Assembly (NCBI GenBank): GCA_020723105.1
Contig: DYJL01000009.1
Span: 62,001-126,000, forward strand
DNA length: 64,000 nt
Reading direction: 5' to 3'
Origin: Nitrospira japonica
GTDB lineage: Bacteria; Nitrospirota; Thermodesulfovibrionia; UBA6902
Both the position numbers and the translations under genes were made by a program. The notes beneath the pieces were generated by a model that was not told the origin of the DNA, made no database searches, and saw only the letters and a list, made by a program, of their open reading frames with translations. This document shows positions 1 to 9,667 of the stretch, piece by piece (the first letter of the stretch is position 1; each line of letters starts with the position of its first letter).

Positions 1-467
1 CCTTCTCTTACATTATGGCAACCCAGACAGTTTTTGCCCATATGATTTGACTTTGCCATATATGGAAATATCCCGCGAACATACTCTCCATCAAAGACTA
101 TCTTCTCTTGAGCTTTATCTATGACCTCTCTTTCAGCAGCATCTTTTGAATATTCGTCGACAGACGCTTTTCCGAAGTCTTTATCGAGAGTCTCGGCCCT
201 TATAATCCGTACATCGGCCGCATAAGACATCTGGTCTATGAATAATCTTTTGCCTGTTTTAAAATCTCCATTAAGCATCATTGTAGTCATGGCATTTAAA
301 ACCGTATCTCTGTATCCTTTAAATGTTGTATTTACTACTTCATCGAGCACTATACTCTTTGTCCTGCTTGTTGTTATAATACTGGAAATTATTATCATTA
401 CAGATAACATCACAATTAAAGGGATTATAATCTTCCACTTCAGGGATATGTCTTTTAAATTCATCAT
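1..467 (-). CDS. Methyl-accepting chemotaxis protein, N-terminal part (runs off the window), periplasmic sensor with c-type heme motif
   Basis: Own translation of minus strand from ATG at 467/464: MMNLKDISLKWKIIIPLIVMLSVMIIISS...GKNCLGCHN; TM helix then CXXCH; adjacent to cheA. Not in ORF track because it is open at the edge. Confidence 0.75.
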   Translation of the reverse strand, partial: MMNLKDISLKWKIIIPLIVMLSVMIIISSIITTSRTKSIVLDEVVNTTFKGYRDTVLNAMTTMMLNGDFKTGKRLFIDQMSYAADVRIIRAETLDKDFGKASVDEYSKDAAEREVIDKAQEKIVFDGEYVRGIFPYMAKSNHMGKNCLGCHNVRE

Positions 468-538
468 ATATTCCTCCTGGTCTATTTTTGTATTGCCGAT
501 AATATTTACGTTCTTATTGCAATAATCCTGAACTTCAT

Positions 539-2800
539 TTACCAACGATTTTTCATTATTTCTTCTACATCGATCAGGAATGTGATCCTGTTGTTGAATA
601 TGGCAGAGCCGGAAACACCGTTTAATATCTTATCGGCCTCTTTATTAACAGATGGCTCCGGCAACTTCTTTATCCCCAACAGGCGTCCGACAAGGAGCCC
701 TGCCTCCCTTCCGTTATCAGTCAGCACTACCATGTAATATTGATCAAATTCCATTTGAGCAGTGACGGCTGTAATAGAAGGGATAGTAGTTAGAGGGGTT
801 ATCCTGCCCCTGTATTGTATCATCAACCTTTCGCCGATCTCCTCTATATCCGTTTTATGTATGATCTCTATTTCTTTTATCTTTCTCGCCGGAATGGCAT
901 ACTGCTCTTTATCGAAGTTGTCCACTAAAACAACATTGATGGCTGTTGCTTCTGCCTGTATCGCATCTTTATTTGCCGCGCTTTCAGCGTCTAACTGTCT
1001 CTCCGCCGTCTTTGACAATTTCATTAATGCGTCCACGTCTAATATAAAAGTAATCGAACCGTCTCCCAATATGGTGGCTCCGGACAAACCATATGGCTCG
1101 GTAATGCCCGCAAGACAGTCAAGGGGTTTTATAACGACCTCTTCCTGCCCGGATGTTTTATCAACTACCAGCCCCATCCTGAGCACGCCGTGCTTAATTA
1201 CTACAATGATAACTTCTGCATCATTTTCATATTTGTGCGGAAGGTTAAACAGCTCGGACAATAAGACAAGCGGCATCAATTCATCCCTCATTCTGAATAC
1301 CCTGTTGCCCCTCAGCATCTCTATCTCGCCGTATTTTATCCTGTGTGTTTCAAGTACATTTGACAGCGGTACAGTGTACCTTTGATCGGCTATGCTCACT
1401 ATAAGGGTATCGAGAATAGCCAGCGTCAGAGGTATCTTCAGCTTTATTTCGGTGCCTTCATGAAGCTCGGAATCTATTACAATCTGTCCCCTTAGTTTTT
1501 CGATATTGGTCTTTACAACATCCATGCCGACCCCCCTGCCCGATGTTTCGGATACTGCTTTTGCAGTTGAAAAACCCGGGGCGAAGATAAAATCAAAGAG
1601 GGTCTGTTTTGAGAGTTTACTTGCCTCTGTTTCACTGATCATCTTTTTTTCAATTGCCTTTTTCTTCACAGCTTCAATATCAATGCCCCGACCGTCGTCT
1701 TCTATGCTGATAACGACATAGTTGCCTTCATAATATGCCTTCAGGTCAATGCGCCCCGCCTTTTGCTTGCCTGACTTTTCCCTTTCATCCGGCGATTCAA
1801 TGCCGTGGTCCGCTGAATTTCTGATTATATGAGTCAGCGGGTCCCCTATGCCTTCTACAATATTTTTATCAATCTCCGTATCATCACCTGTTATGAAAAG
1901 TTCTATCTCTTTATTCATTTTTTTTGCAATGTCCCTGACTACCCGGCGGAACTTGTTAAACACTGTTGAAATGGGCATCATCCTGGTCTTCATTACTGCT
2001 ATTTGTATTTCAGTTGTAAGATGATTCAGATAGCTGCCGGCCTCGGCTAAATCAAGGTTTATAGTCTCGTCATCAGCATACCTTCTTGAAAGAAGTCTGT
2101 GAAGCTGTATATTCCGGTTGCGCGAAAGTACAAGTTCGCCTACCAGGTTAAAGAGATAGTCCAACTTTTCTACGTTTATTCTTATTGAACGTATATCTTC
2201 CTTTTGGGCCTGAGGCTCTGAGATTGGAACCTGAGATTTAGGAACTACTGAAGGAATGACCGGCAGAACATCCTTCTGCGGACAAATCTCCGCTGCTGTT
2301 GTTGAAGTATTTGCCGGGTCCTGTTTTTCCGTTCTTGACTCCTCTTGTTTTGTCCCCGGTTCCTGATCTTTACTGATTATGTCTTCAAGCCTTGCCCTTA
2401 TATCTTCCGTATTTATAGTTGAGTCTTTTTTATTTTCCTCTACATCTTTTAAGATCAGTTTTATGATATCAACGGCGTTTAATAATATATCCATTATGGA
2501 CGGGGTGAGTATCAACTCTGATTTTCTGAGTTTGTTAAGCACGTCCTCTGTTCTGTGTGAAGTGAGCTCCAGATTCTTCAAGCCTATAAATGATGAAGCG
2601 CCCTTCATGGAATGGAATACGCGGAAAATATTATTCAGCAGCTCAGTATTGCCGGGTTCTTTTTCAAGGGTTATAAAATCAAGTTCGAGCCGCTGGATAC
2701 CCTCTGTTGCTTCGGTCAAAAATCCCCTCATGATCTCGTCCATCATTACATCAACCGAAGCATCAACTGTATCTTTTTGTATTGTTTCTTCTGCAGCCAT
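539..2800 (-). CDS. cheA: Chemotaxis histidine kinase CheA with two C-terminal CheW-like domains
   Basis: HPt (FHSMKGASSFIG), HATPase (DHGIESPDER, GRGVGMDVVK), two successive CheW-like segments. Confidence 0.93.
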   Translation of the reverse strand: MAAEETIQKDTVDASVDVMMDEIMRGFLTEATEGIQRLELDFITLEKEPGNTELLNNIFRVFHSMKGASSFIGLKNLELTSHRTEDVLNKLRKSELILTPSIMDILLNAVDIIKLILKDVEENKKDSTINTEDIRARLEDIISKDQEPGTKQEESRTEKQDPANTSTTAAEICPQKDVLPVIPSVVPKSQVPISEPQAQKEDIRSIRINVEKLDYLFNLVGELVLSRNRNIQLHRLLSRRYADDETINLDLAEAGSYLNHLTTEIQIAVMKTRMMPISTVFNKFRRVVRDIAKKMNKEIELFITGDDTEIDKNIVEGIGDPLTHIIRNSADHGIESPDEREKSGKQKAGRIDLKAYYEGNYVVISIEDDGRGIDIEAVKKKAIEKKMISETEASKLSKQTLFDFIFAPGFSTAKAVSETSGRGVGMDVVKTNIEKLRGQIVIDSELHEGTEIKLKIPLTLAILDTLIVSIADQRYTVPLSNVLETHRIKYGEIEMLRGNRVFRMRDELMPLVLLSELFNLPHKYENDAEVIIVVIKHGVLRMGLVVDKTSGQEEVVIKPLDCLAGITEPYGLSGATILGDGSITFILDVDALMKLSKTAERQLDAESAANKDAIQAEATAINVVLVDNFDKEQYAIPARKIKEIEIIHKTDIEEIGERLMIQYRGRITPLTTIPSITAVTAQMEFDQYYMVVLTDNGREAGLLVGRLLGIKKLPEPSVNKEADKILNGVSGSAIFNNRITFLIDVEEIMKNRW

Positions 2801-2804
2801 TTCT

Positions 2805-3530
2805 TTAAGCTTTGATCAGATTAATAATTTTGCCCTCAATTAATTCCGGAGGTTCTTTAAACTTGACACATGCATGCTTACCCGACTTGTCCTGTGCATT
2901 TATCGTACAGATAACCATCCCTTCCAACTGTATATCGTCCCTGACGACTTTAATCTCCGTTCCCATATTTATATGGTCTTCAACCTGAAGTTTGCAGCCG
3001 CCGAGAGATACATCCAGTATCCTGCAAGGTTTCCACTCCGGTCCCATGCCGTTACCGGCGGCGGAGAAAATCGCCAGCACATTTGGTGTTCTTCTTGTGT
3101 ATTTCCTTTTTTCGTGATACTGCTGCGATTGTCCCTCGATATCAATTACACCTTCAGGGTCTATATGGACCAGCAGTTTATCCTCAAGGCGTTTAACTCC
3201 TACGATGTATTTTGCCTCTGCCTTTGATATTGTTGAGGGTGGTTTTTCCAGCTCATCATTATTGATATCCATAATTGTGCCTATTGAATCAACAAGCATA
3301 CCTGTTATACGGCTTTTTATCGAAAGGATGATTACATTGTATCCCTGCTCAGCCCTGTCCCTGATCCTGAAGGCAACGGCTAAATCTATTACCGGGACAA
3401 GGTTCCCCCTAAGATTTACAAGCCCTTTTAGCCACGCAGGGGAATTAGGCACATAGGTGTTTTTGAGCTCTGAAAAAGGTTTTATCTCCTTCAGATGGCT
3501 TATGTCCATGCTGAAATGCTCAGAGCCCAC
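2805..3530 (-). CDS. CheW-like protein fused to C-terminal PilZ domain (start may be ATT at 3551)
   Basis: CheW motif LKGLVNLRGNLVPVIDL; PilZ motif RKYTRRTPN...ILDVSLGGCKL. Confidence 0.85.
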   Translation of the reverse strand: MGSEHFSMDISHLKEIKPFSELKNTYVPNSPAWLKGLVNLRGNLVPVIDLAVAFRIRDRAEQGYNVIILSIKSRITGMLVDSIGTIMDINNDELEKPPSTISKAEAKYIVGVKRLEDKLLVHIDPEGVIDIEGQSQQYHEKRKYTRRTPNVLAIFSAAGNGMGPEWKPCRILDVSLGGCKLQVEDHINMGTEIKVVRDDIQLEGMVICTINAQDKSGKHACVKFKEPPELIEGKIINLIKA

Positions 3531-3742
3531 CCTGAATGTTATGGCTTTAATTTTCCTCTCTCCTGTTTAAAAAGCATATATGTAATCTTACATATGCGAC
3601 GGGTCCTGCTTATTCAGCTCTATATTAATATCGGTCAAAAAAACTTAAACTTGAATAGACTGTTTATAGACTCTCTCCTTTCCCCTCTTTGTTAAAGTGG
3701 GAAATGATAAGCCGCCCTTTGCAAGATTCGTAGCCAGCGTTA

Positions 3743-3922
3743 TTCACAAATTCGGAGCAAGTGTGGCGAAAGAACATATTGTGCGAGACCTTAAATCGTG
3801 GCTCGTGCCCGTTGTCCGTGTCCGTTTTTTTTCAACACGGTCACGTTAACCGGACACGGTTCACGATAATCTTGATGTTATTAGTCATGCCTGCTCCGAA
3901 ATAAAAGTTTATGAATAATCCG
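3743..3922. repeat. Short element with imperfect terminal inverted repeats (TTATTCAYAAA..TTCGGAGCA), homologous to 46157-46346; contains a heptad hairpin
   Basis: Ends ttattcacaaattcggagca / tgctccgaaataaaagtttatgaataa; internal gcaagtgtggcgaaagaacatattgtgcga matches the second copy. Confidence 0.6.
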
Positions 3923-4004
3923 GGAAAGGGGATGGGCGGGGATTTCCGGGTTAATGATAATTACAGAGGGAGAGTAAGGATTACAGAAATTTATTAAGAT
4001 GCTG

Positions 4005-4850
4005 CTATTTCTTATATCCTATTGCATTTACGAAGTGCACGAGCTTAAAGTCGTTATTGAAACCGAAGAGCGTCTCCGCGTGTCCTAAGAACATGTAACC
4101 GCCGGCTTTGAGGTTTTCAAAACATGTCTTTAGTACCTTCTGTTTTGACTCCGCATCAAAATATATCAGCACATTGCGGATTAAAAGCAGGTCGATTCCC
4201 TTATATTTCCTGCAGCTTTCGTAATCCATAAGATTACATTTCTCAGGGATTACCATTGCCTTTATATCGTCTCTTATTTCATACCTGTCGCTGTCAATGT
4301 GTCTGAAATACCTCTGCCTTATATCAGGGCTCATGTTCCTCATCGAATAACCGCTGTATATGCCTGTCCTGCAGCTCTTAAGGACATCTTCGTTGATATC
4401 AGTGGCGATTATCCTGACAGTCCATTTGCTTAATTCACTTTTCAGATGCTCGGCAAACATAATAGCGATAGTGTACGCCTCTTCTCCTGAAGACGATGCA
4501 GCGCTCCATACCCGCACTTGCCCGAACCCGAGGACTTTGTTAGTCTTTATTATTTCAGGAATAACATTTTTTTCAACCGCAGAAATGAATTTCCTGTCAC
4601 GGAAAAAACTGGTCTCATTTACGGTTATCGCGTTAAAGAGATTATTCAACTCGTCCGAACTGTTATTGAAGCTGCCGAGGTAATTTATATAGTTGAAGAT
4701 ATTGCCGCAGCCTGTATCACTCAATCTTTCTTTTATCTTTATCTCAAGCTGAAAACGATTCTTTTCAGTAAAAAATATGCCGCTTCTCTTGTATATATAT
4801 TCTCTCAGGGAGTTGAATTCGTCGTCGGCAAGTTTATAACTTCTATCCAT
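4005..4850 (-). CDS. cheR: Chemotaxis protein methyltransferase CheR
   Basis: NETSFFRD, VRVWSAASSSGEEAYTIAI, LLLIRNVLIYFD. Confidence 0.93.
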   Translation of the reverse strand: MDRSYKLADDEFNSLREYIYKRSGIFFTEKNRFQLEIKIKERLSDTGCGNIFNYINYLGSFNNSSDELNNLFNAITVNETSFFRDRKFISAVEKNVIPEIIKTNKVLGFGQVRVWSAASSSGEEAYTIAIMFAEHLKSELSKWTVRIIATDINEDVLKSCRTGIYSGYSMRNMSPDIRQRYFRHIDSDRYEIRDDIKAMVIPEKCNLMDYESCRKYKGIDLLLIRNVLIYFDAESKQKVLKTCFENLKAGGYMFLGHAETLFGFNNDFKLVHFVNAIGYKK

Positions 4851-5727
4851 TTATAATCTTTTCCATCTCGAATATCTCATTGTCTGCCCGGTCCAGATCC
4901 ATTACAAATCTTGCCATATCAAGATCACCTATATGAGGGTTCTTGTCCCTGACAATCTCAAATGCGGGAGTCCCGGTTAATATAATCCCCCTCATGTCCC
5001 CGCCGAAACCAAAACCTTTGAGCCTTGCTATTTGGTCTGCTAAAGAAATAACGGCGACTAATTCCCTGTACTCTTCCGATGCGTCCCTTACCAAATGATG
5101 GTATGCCGCAGTCTCGATAAACATCCGCGGCAATTTCCATTTTTCCAAAAGCCAACTGCCTATGCTGCTGTGCGATTCACCGATTATTTTATCCTCTGCT
5201 TCAGTAACAGATATATTATCGTCGTAGGTCAGTCTGATAACACCGGAATATATATCGTGATCGGACCTGTCAATTACAATCTTGCCTATATCATGTACTA
5301 GTCCTGCAAGATAGAGATTCTCCCGTACCCCTATGTCGAATTCCCTGCAGAATATCTTTGCTATTATGCCGGTGGCGATAGAATGTTTCCAGAACATTTT
5401 GAGATCAATCGTATCTATGCCGGCTGGAGGGTTAAAGGCTGAGCCGACGCCGCAAAATATACATAGCGACGCCAATTCTCTGAATCCTATAAGATTTACT
5501 GCATACTGGATTGATGAGACCTTATAGGGAAGTCCGTAGAAAGCGGAGTTTGCTATCCTCAGGACATTAACGCTAAGGGACGGGTCTTGCTCTATTATCC
5601 TGCTTATTTCCCGCACATCGCAATTTTCACTTTCAAGCAATTTGATAAGGTCATTAATTACGCCGGGGATAGGCGGCAGGTATTCTATAAGGCTCAGTAT
5701 CCTGTCTTTAAAATTCTCTATCATCAA
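4843..5727 (-). CDS. HDOD domain protein
   Basis: LPPIPGVINDLIKLLES...IIEQDPSLSVNVLRIANSAFYGLP...GLVHDIGKIV. Confidence 0.9.
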   Translation of the reverse strand: MMIENFKDRILSLIEYLPPIPGVINDLIKLLESENCDVREISRIIEQDPSLSVNVLRIANSAFYGLPYKVSSIQYAVNLIGFRELASLCIFCGVGSAFNPPAGIDTIDLKMFWKHSIATGIIAKIFCREFDIGVRENLYLAGLVHDIGKIVIDRSDHDIYSGVIRLTYDDNISVTEAEDKIIGESHSSIGSWLLEKWKLPRMFIETAAYHHLVRDASEEYRELVAVISLADQIARLKGFGFGGDMRGIILTGTPAFEIVRDKNPHIGDLDMARFVMDLDRADNEIFEMEKIING

Positions 5728-5779
5728 CTGATAGAATACAAAAATCGTGTTATTTAAGGAAGCAGGCGGTTAAATATGA

Positions 5780-7588
5780 TTACCCCTTGCCCTTCGGCCT
5801 TTTATTCCCCTCGAGGATTCTCTTTCGAAGACGTATGGACTGAGGTGTTACTTCCACCAGCTCATCTTCTTTGATAAATTCTATAGCCTGCTCAAGATTT
5901 AAGAGCCGCGGCGGGATAAGAAGCAGCGCCTCATCAGAGCCCGAAGCGCGCATGTTGGTTTGCTTTTTTTCTTTTATGACATTGACATCCAGATCGCTTT
6001 CTCTTGAATTCTCACCGATAATCATTCCTTCATAGACAGGTGTATTTTCTTTTATTAACAAGGTCCCTCTCGGCTGAAGGTGAAACAGGGCATATGTAGT
6101 TGATTTACCCGACCTGTCAGCAACAAGCACTCCGGTCTGCCGTTTTGAAAGAGGCCCGTGCCACGGCTCATATCCGTCAAAAAGGTGATTGAGAAGTCCT
6201 GTGCCCCTTGTGTCTGTAAGAAACTGCGACCTGAAACCGATTAACCCCCTTGACGGTATCCTGAATTCAAGCCTTACCCGTCCGTTGCCGTTGTTCTGCA
6301 TCTTCTGCATCCGGCCCTTTCTCATGCCTACCTGCTGCGTCACCACGCCGACAAAATCCTCGGGGATATCTATCACGAGCAGCTCCATTGGCTCATGCAA
6401 AACATCGTTTATCTTCTTTGTTATCGTCTCCGGCATTGAAACAGAAAGCTCATATCCCTCACGCCTCATCATCTCAACGAGAATCGCAAGCTGCAATTCA
6501 CCACGCCCCATTACATTAAACGAGTCCGAGGCGCCGTCAAAATCAACCTTTATGGAAACATTATAAAGGAGTTCCTTTTCCAGTCTTTCCCTGAGATTTC
6601 TTGATGTCACGTACTTGCCTTCTTTGCCTGCAAAAGGTGAGTTGTTAATGGAAAACACTATTGAAATGGTCGGCTCGTCAACCTTTATCCTCGGCAAAGG
6701 CTTAGGATTTTCCACGTCGGTGATCGTGTCGCCTATGTTTATCCCTTCAATGCCTGCAAGGGCCACGATGTCGCCGGCTGACACTTCTTTTGCATCAATA
6801 CGCTCAAGTCCCTGAAAAGTATAAATGGTTGTAATCTTTCTCTTTAATGCCTCTCCGCTGCTGTTTATCATGGCAACGATATCACCGATTTTTACGGTCC
6901 CTGAAAAAATCCTGCCGATAGCAAGCCTGCCCACATAATCGTTATAGTCAATGTTTGTAACAAGGTATTGAAGAACGCCGCTACCGTCGCCATCAGGCGC
7001 CGGTACTGTTTTCAGTATAACGTCAAACAAAGGCATCAGGTCCTCTGATTTATCGTTCATATCAAGTTTGGCAATTCCCACCTTTGCATTTGTATAGACA
7101 ATGGGGAATTCAAGCTGCTCTTCTGTCGCATCAAGGTCAATAAAAAGGTCATAAACCTCATTGAGCACTTCCTGAATCCTTGCGTCAGGCCTGTCAATCT
7201 TGTTTATCACAAGGATTGGCGGCAGGTTGAGCTCAAGCGCCTTTCTAAGAACAAATCTTGTCTGGGGCAGCGGCCCTTCTGAGGAATCAACGAGGAGCAG
7301 CACACCATCAACCATCTTCATTATTCTTTCTACTTCACCGCCAAAATCCGCATGGCCCGGCGTATCTAAAATATTTATTTTCACTCCGTTATAGTCAACG
7401 GCAGTATTTTTTGCCATTATGGTGATCCCTTTTTCCCTCTCAAGATCATTACTGTCCATAACCCTCTCCTGCACCCTTTCATTGGCGCGGTAGATTCCAG
7501 CCTGCTTCAGCATGCAGTCCACAAGCGTTGTCTTGCCATGGTCTACATGGGCAATGATTGCAATATTTCTTAAGTCTTCACGTTTCAT
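5780..7588 (-). CDS. typA: Translational GTPase TypA/BipA
   Basis: [31 protein letters not shown], TypA C-terminal domain. Confidence 0.97.
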   Translation of the reverse strand: MKREDLRNIAIIAHVDHGKTTLVDCMLKQAGIYRANERVQERVMDSNDLEREKGITIMAKNTAVDYNGVKINILDTPGHADFGGEVERIMKMVDGVLLLVDSSEGPLPQTRFVLRKALELNLPPILVINKIDRPDARIQEVLNEVYDLFIDLDATEEQLEFPIVYTNAKVGIAKLDMNDKSEDLMPLFDVILKTVPAPDGDGSGVLQYLVTNIDYNDYVGRLAIGRIFSGTVKIGDIVAMINSSGEALKRKITTIYTFQGLERIDAKEVSAGDIVALAGIEGINIGDTITDVENPKPLPRIKVDEPTISIVFSINNSPFAGKEGKYVTSRNLRERLEKELLYNVSIKVDFDGASDSFNVMGRGELQLAILVEMMRREGYELSVSMPETITKKINDVLHEPMELLVIDIPEDFVGVVTQQVGMRKGRMQKMQNNGNGRVRLEFRIPSRGLIGFRSQFLTDTRGTGLLNHLFDGYEPWHGPLSKRQTGVLVADRSGKSTTYALFHLQPRGTLLIKENTPVYEGMIIGENSRESDLDVNVIKEKKQTNMRASGSDEALLLIPPRLLNLEQAIEFIKEDELVEVTPQSIRLRKRILEGNKRPKGKG

Positions 7589-7768
7589 AAAACCTCTTTA
7601 TAAAAGTTGTTATTAGTATTAGATGTTAGCCTGACAACTCACCCCTGCATGTTTTATCGTTGGAGAACTTGAAACAGAAGGTTTTACTGCTGCAGACGAT
7701 ACGGTTCATTATAAACTATTCATCAAAGATAATACTATCCTGAAGGATTAGGGGGTAGAAAAAAAACT

Positions 7769-7794
7769 GTTTAAACAGTTTGAGCGGTTTGAGC
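7769..7794. repeat. Phased 9-nt array, 3 units (GTTTAAAC A GTTTGAGC G GTTTGAGC)
   Basis: Units start at 7769, 7778, 7787; same family as loci at 12528, 24558, 31704, 39375. Confidence 0.75.
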
Positions 7795-7891
7795 CTGTCT
7801 TGAAGCCGGGTTAAGTTAATATAAGTTTAAACCGATTATATATAGCAAGAGGAATAGTACGCTTTTAAAAACAGCTTAAAAGAACAATGCC

Positions 7892-9667
7892 ATGAAGAGG
7901 AAAAAATTAGGAACAATTCTCTTAGAAGAAAGCCTGATTACAGAAGAACAGCTCGAAACCGCCCTTACCATTCAAAGAGGAAAGAACAAAAAGCTCGGTA
8001 AGGTCCTTATTGGGCTGGGCTACATAAACGATATTCAGGTGGCAGAAGCGCTGACTAAACAGCTTTCTCTTCAACTGGTTGATTGCAACAACTATACCCC
8101 TTCGAAAGAGGTATTGGCTCTTGTTCCAAAAGAAATCGCCGAGAGCAAAATCGTCTTACCGCTGGAGCTGAAAGGTAAAAACCTTTTGATTGCCATGGCC
8201 AACCCGCTCGAATGGGAAACTATAGAGGATATTGCATTTGAAACAGGGTTGAAGATAACCGTGGCCATCTCATCAGAAAACAGCATTTTAAACGCAATAG
8301 AACGTTATTATGTTTCTTCCGATGATACCTGGCAGGTTCTCAAGGAATTGCCGACATATGAAAACGTCGAATTCATCAAACAGGATGTTGACGAAGAGAA
8401 ACAGCCCCTGGCTGTTCACTCTATCTATCAGGACAGTGAAGCGCCTCCTATAGTCAGGCTTGTGACAATGGTCATTGCTGATGCAGTGAAATCAGGGGCC
8501 AGCGACGTTCATATCGAGCCCCGGGAAAAAAATGTTCAGGTGCGATACAGAATAGACGGCGCACTTAAGAACATACAAATATATCCAAAACAAATTCAGG
8601 AGGCCGTGACTTCGAGAATAAAGATAATATCAAATCTCGATATCACCAACAGGAGATTCCCCCAGGACGGCCGAAGCGCCTTGCGCCTTGAAAATAAAAA
8701 CGTAGATCTCAGGATATCAACACTGCCGTCCATTTACGGCGAGACTGTCGTCATAAGACTGCTTGATGCCTCAACCGGGCTTATCCCTCTCAGCCATCTG
8801 GGCCTGGCTAATAATATCCTGAAACCGCTCATTGAAATCTTTACCCAGCCGCAAGGCATGCTCCTTGTCACAGGCCCGACAGGAAGCGGTAAAACAACTA
8901 CCATGTACTCCATCCTGCAGCAGCTTCGCACTGAGACAAAAAATATTATTACCCTTGAAGATCCAGTGGAATATAAACTCGGGGAAATAACACAGGTCCA
9001 TATTAACGAAGCCATCGGTTTTTCCTTTGCCAATGCGCTCCGCTCTGTTCTCAGGCAGGACCCGGACATAGTGATGGTAGGAGAAATCCGGGACGCAGAA
9101 ACAGCCGAGATAGCTGCACGGGCCGCATTGACAGGACATTTCGTACTCAGCACCGTACATACTAATGATACTATTTCTACAATCACGCGCCTGATTGATA
9201 TCGGGCTTAAACCCTTCCTGGTAACAGCAGCGGTCAGCGGAGTTCTGGCGCAAAGGCTTATCAGAAAGATTTGCACAAACTGCAAGGTGGAGACAACGAC
9301 ACCGGAAGAACTGATACGATTTGAAGTCGTGCCCTTTAAAACTTATTACAAAGGCACAGGCTGTGATAAGTGCAACCATACGGGGTATAAAGGCCGGATT
9401 GGAATTTATGAGCTATTACAGATGGACACAAAAATGAAACGCCTCCTCTCAAAACATTTCACCGTGGATGACATCTGGGATGTTGCGCGCAACTCGGGCA
9501 CGCAGCCGCTTTTTGAAGATGCCTGGGCCAAAGTCGGGGAAGGCATAACAACTGTGGAAGAGGTGCTGTCAAAAATTCCTTATCCGCATTTTCTGAATGA
9601 AACTAAAACCGAGAAAAGCCCGAAGACCAGCAAAAAACTTTCTGCTGCAGCCAACAACCCTCAATAA
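7892..9667 (+). CDS. Type II secretion/type IV pilus assembly ATPase (GspE/PilB family)
   Basis: GPTGSGKTTTMYSIL, VGEIRDAETAEIAARAALTGHFVLSTVHTND, CX2C zinc motif. Confidence 0.93.
   Translation: MKRKKLGTILLEESLITEEQLETALTIQRGKNKKLGKVLIGLGYINDIQVAEALTKQLSLQLVDCNNYTPSKEVLALVPKEIAESKIVLPLELKGKNLLIAMANPLEWETIEDIAFETGLKITVAISSENSILNAIERYYVSSDDTWQVLKELPTYENVEFIKQDVDEEKQPLAVHSIYQDSEAPPIVRLVTMVIADAVKSGASDVHIEPREKNVQVRYRIDGALKNIQIYPKQIQEAVTSRIKIISNLDITNRRFPQDGRSALRLENKNVDLRISTLPSIYGETVVIRLLDASTGLIPLSHLGLANNILKPLIEIFTQPQGMLLVTGPTGSGKTTTMYSILQQLRTETKNIITLEDPVEYKLGEITQVHINEAIGFSFANALRSVLRQDPDIVMVGEIRDAETAEIAARAALTGHFVLSTVHTNDTISTITRLIDIGLKPFLVTAAVSGVLAQRLIRKICTNCKVETTTPEELIRFEVVPFKTYYKGTGCDKCNHTGYKGRIGIYELLQMDTKMKRLLSKHFTVDDIWDVARNSGTQPLFEDAWAKVGEGITTVEEVLSKIPYPHFLNETKTEKSPKTSKKLSAAANNPQ

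Noticed and set aside
8734-9379. Two overlapping antisense ORFs of 183 and 202 aa in the GspE-like gene
   Set aside because: Shadow ORFs; sense strand has clear Walker and zinc motifs.
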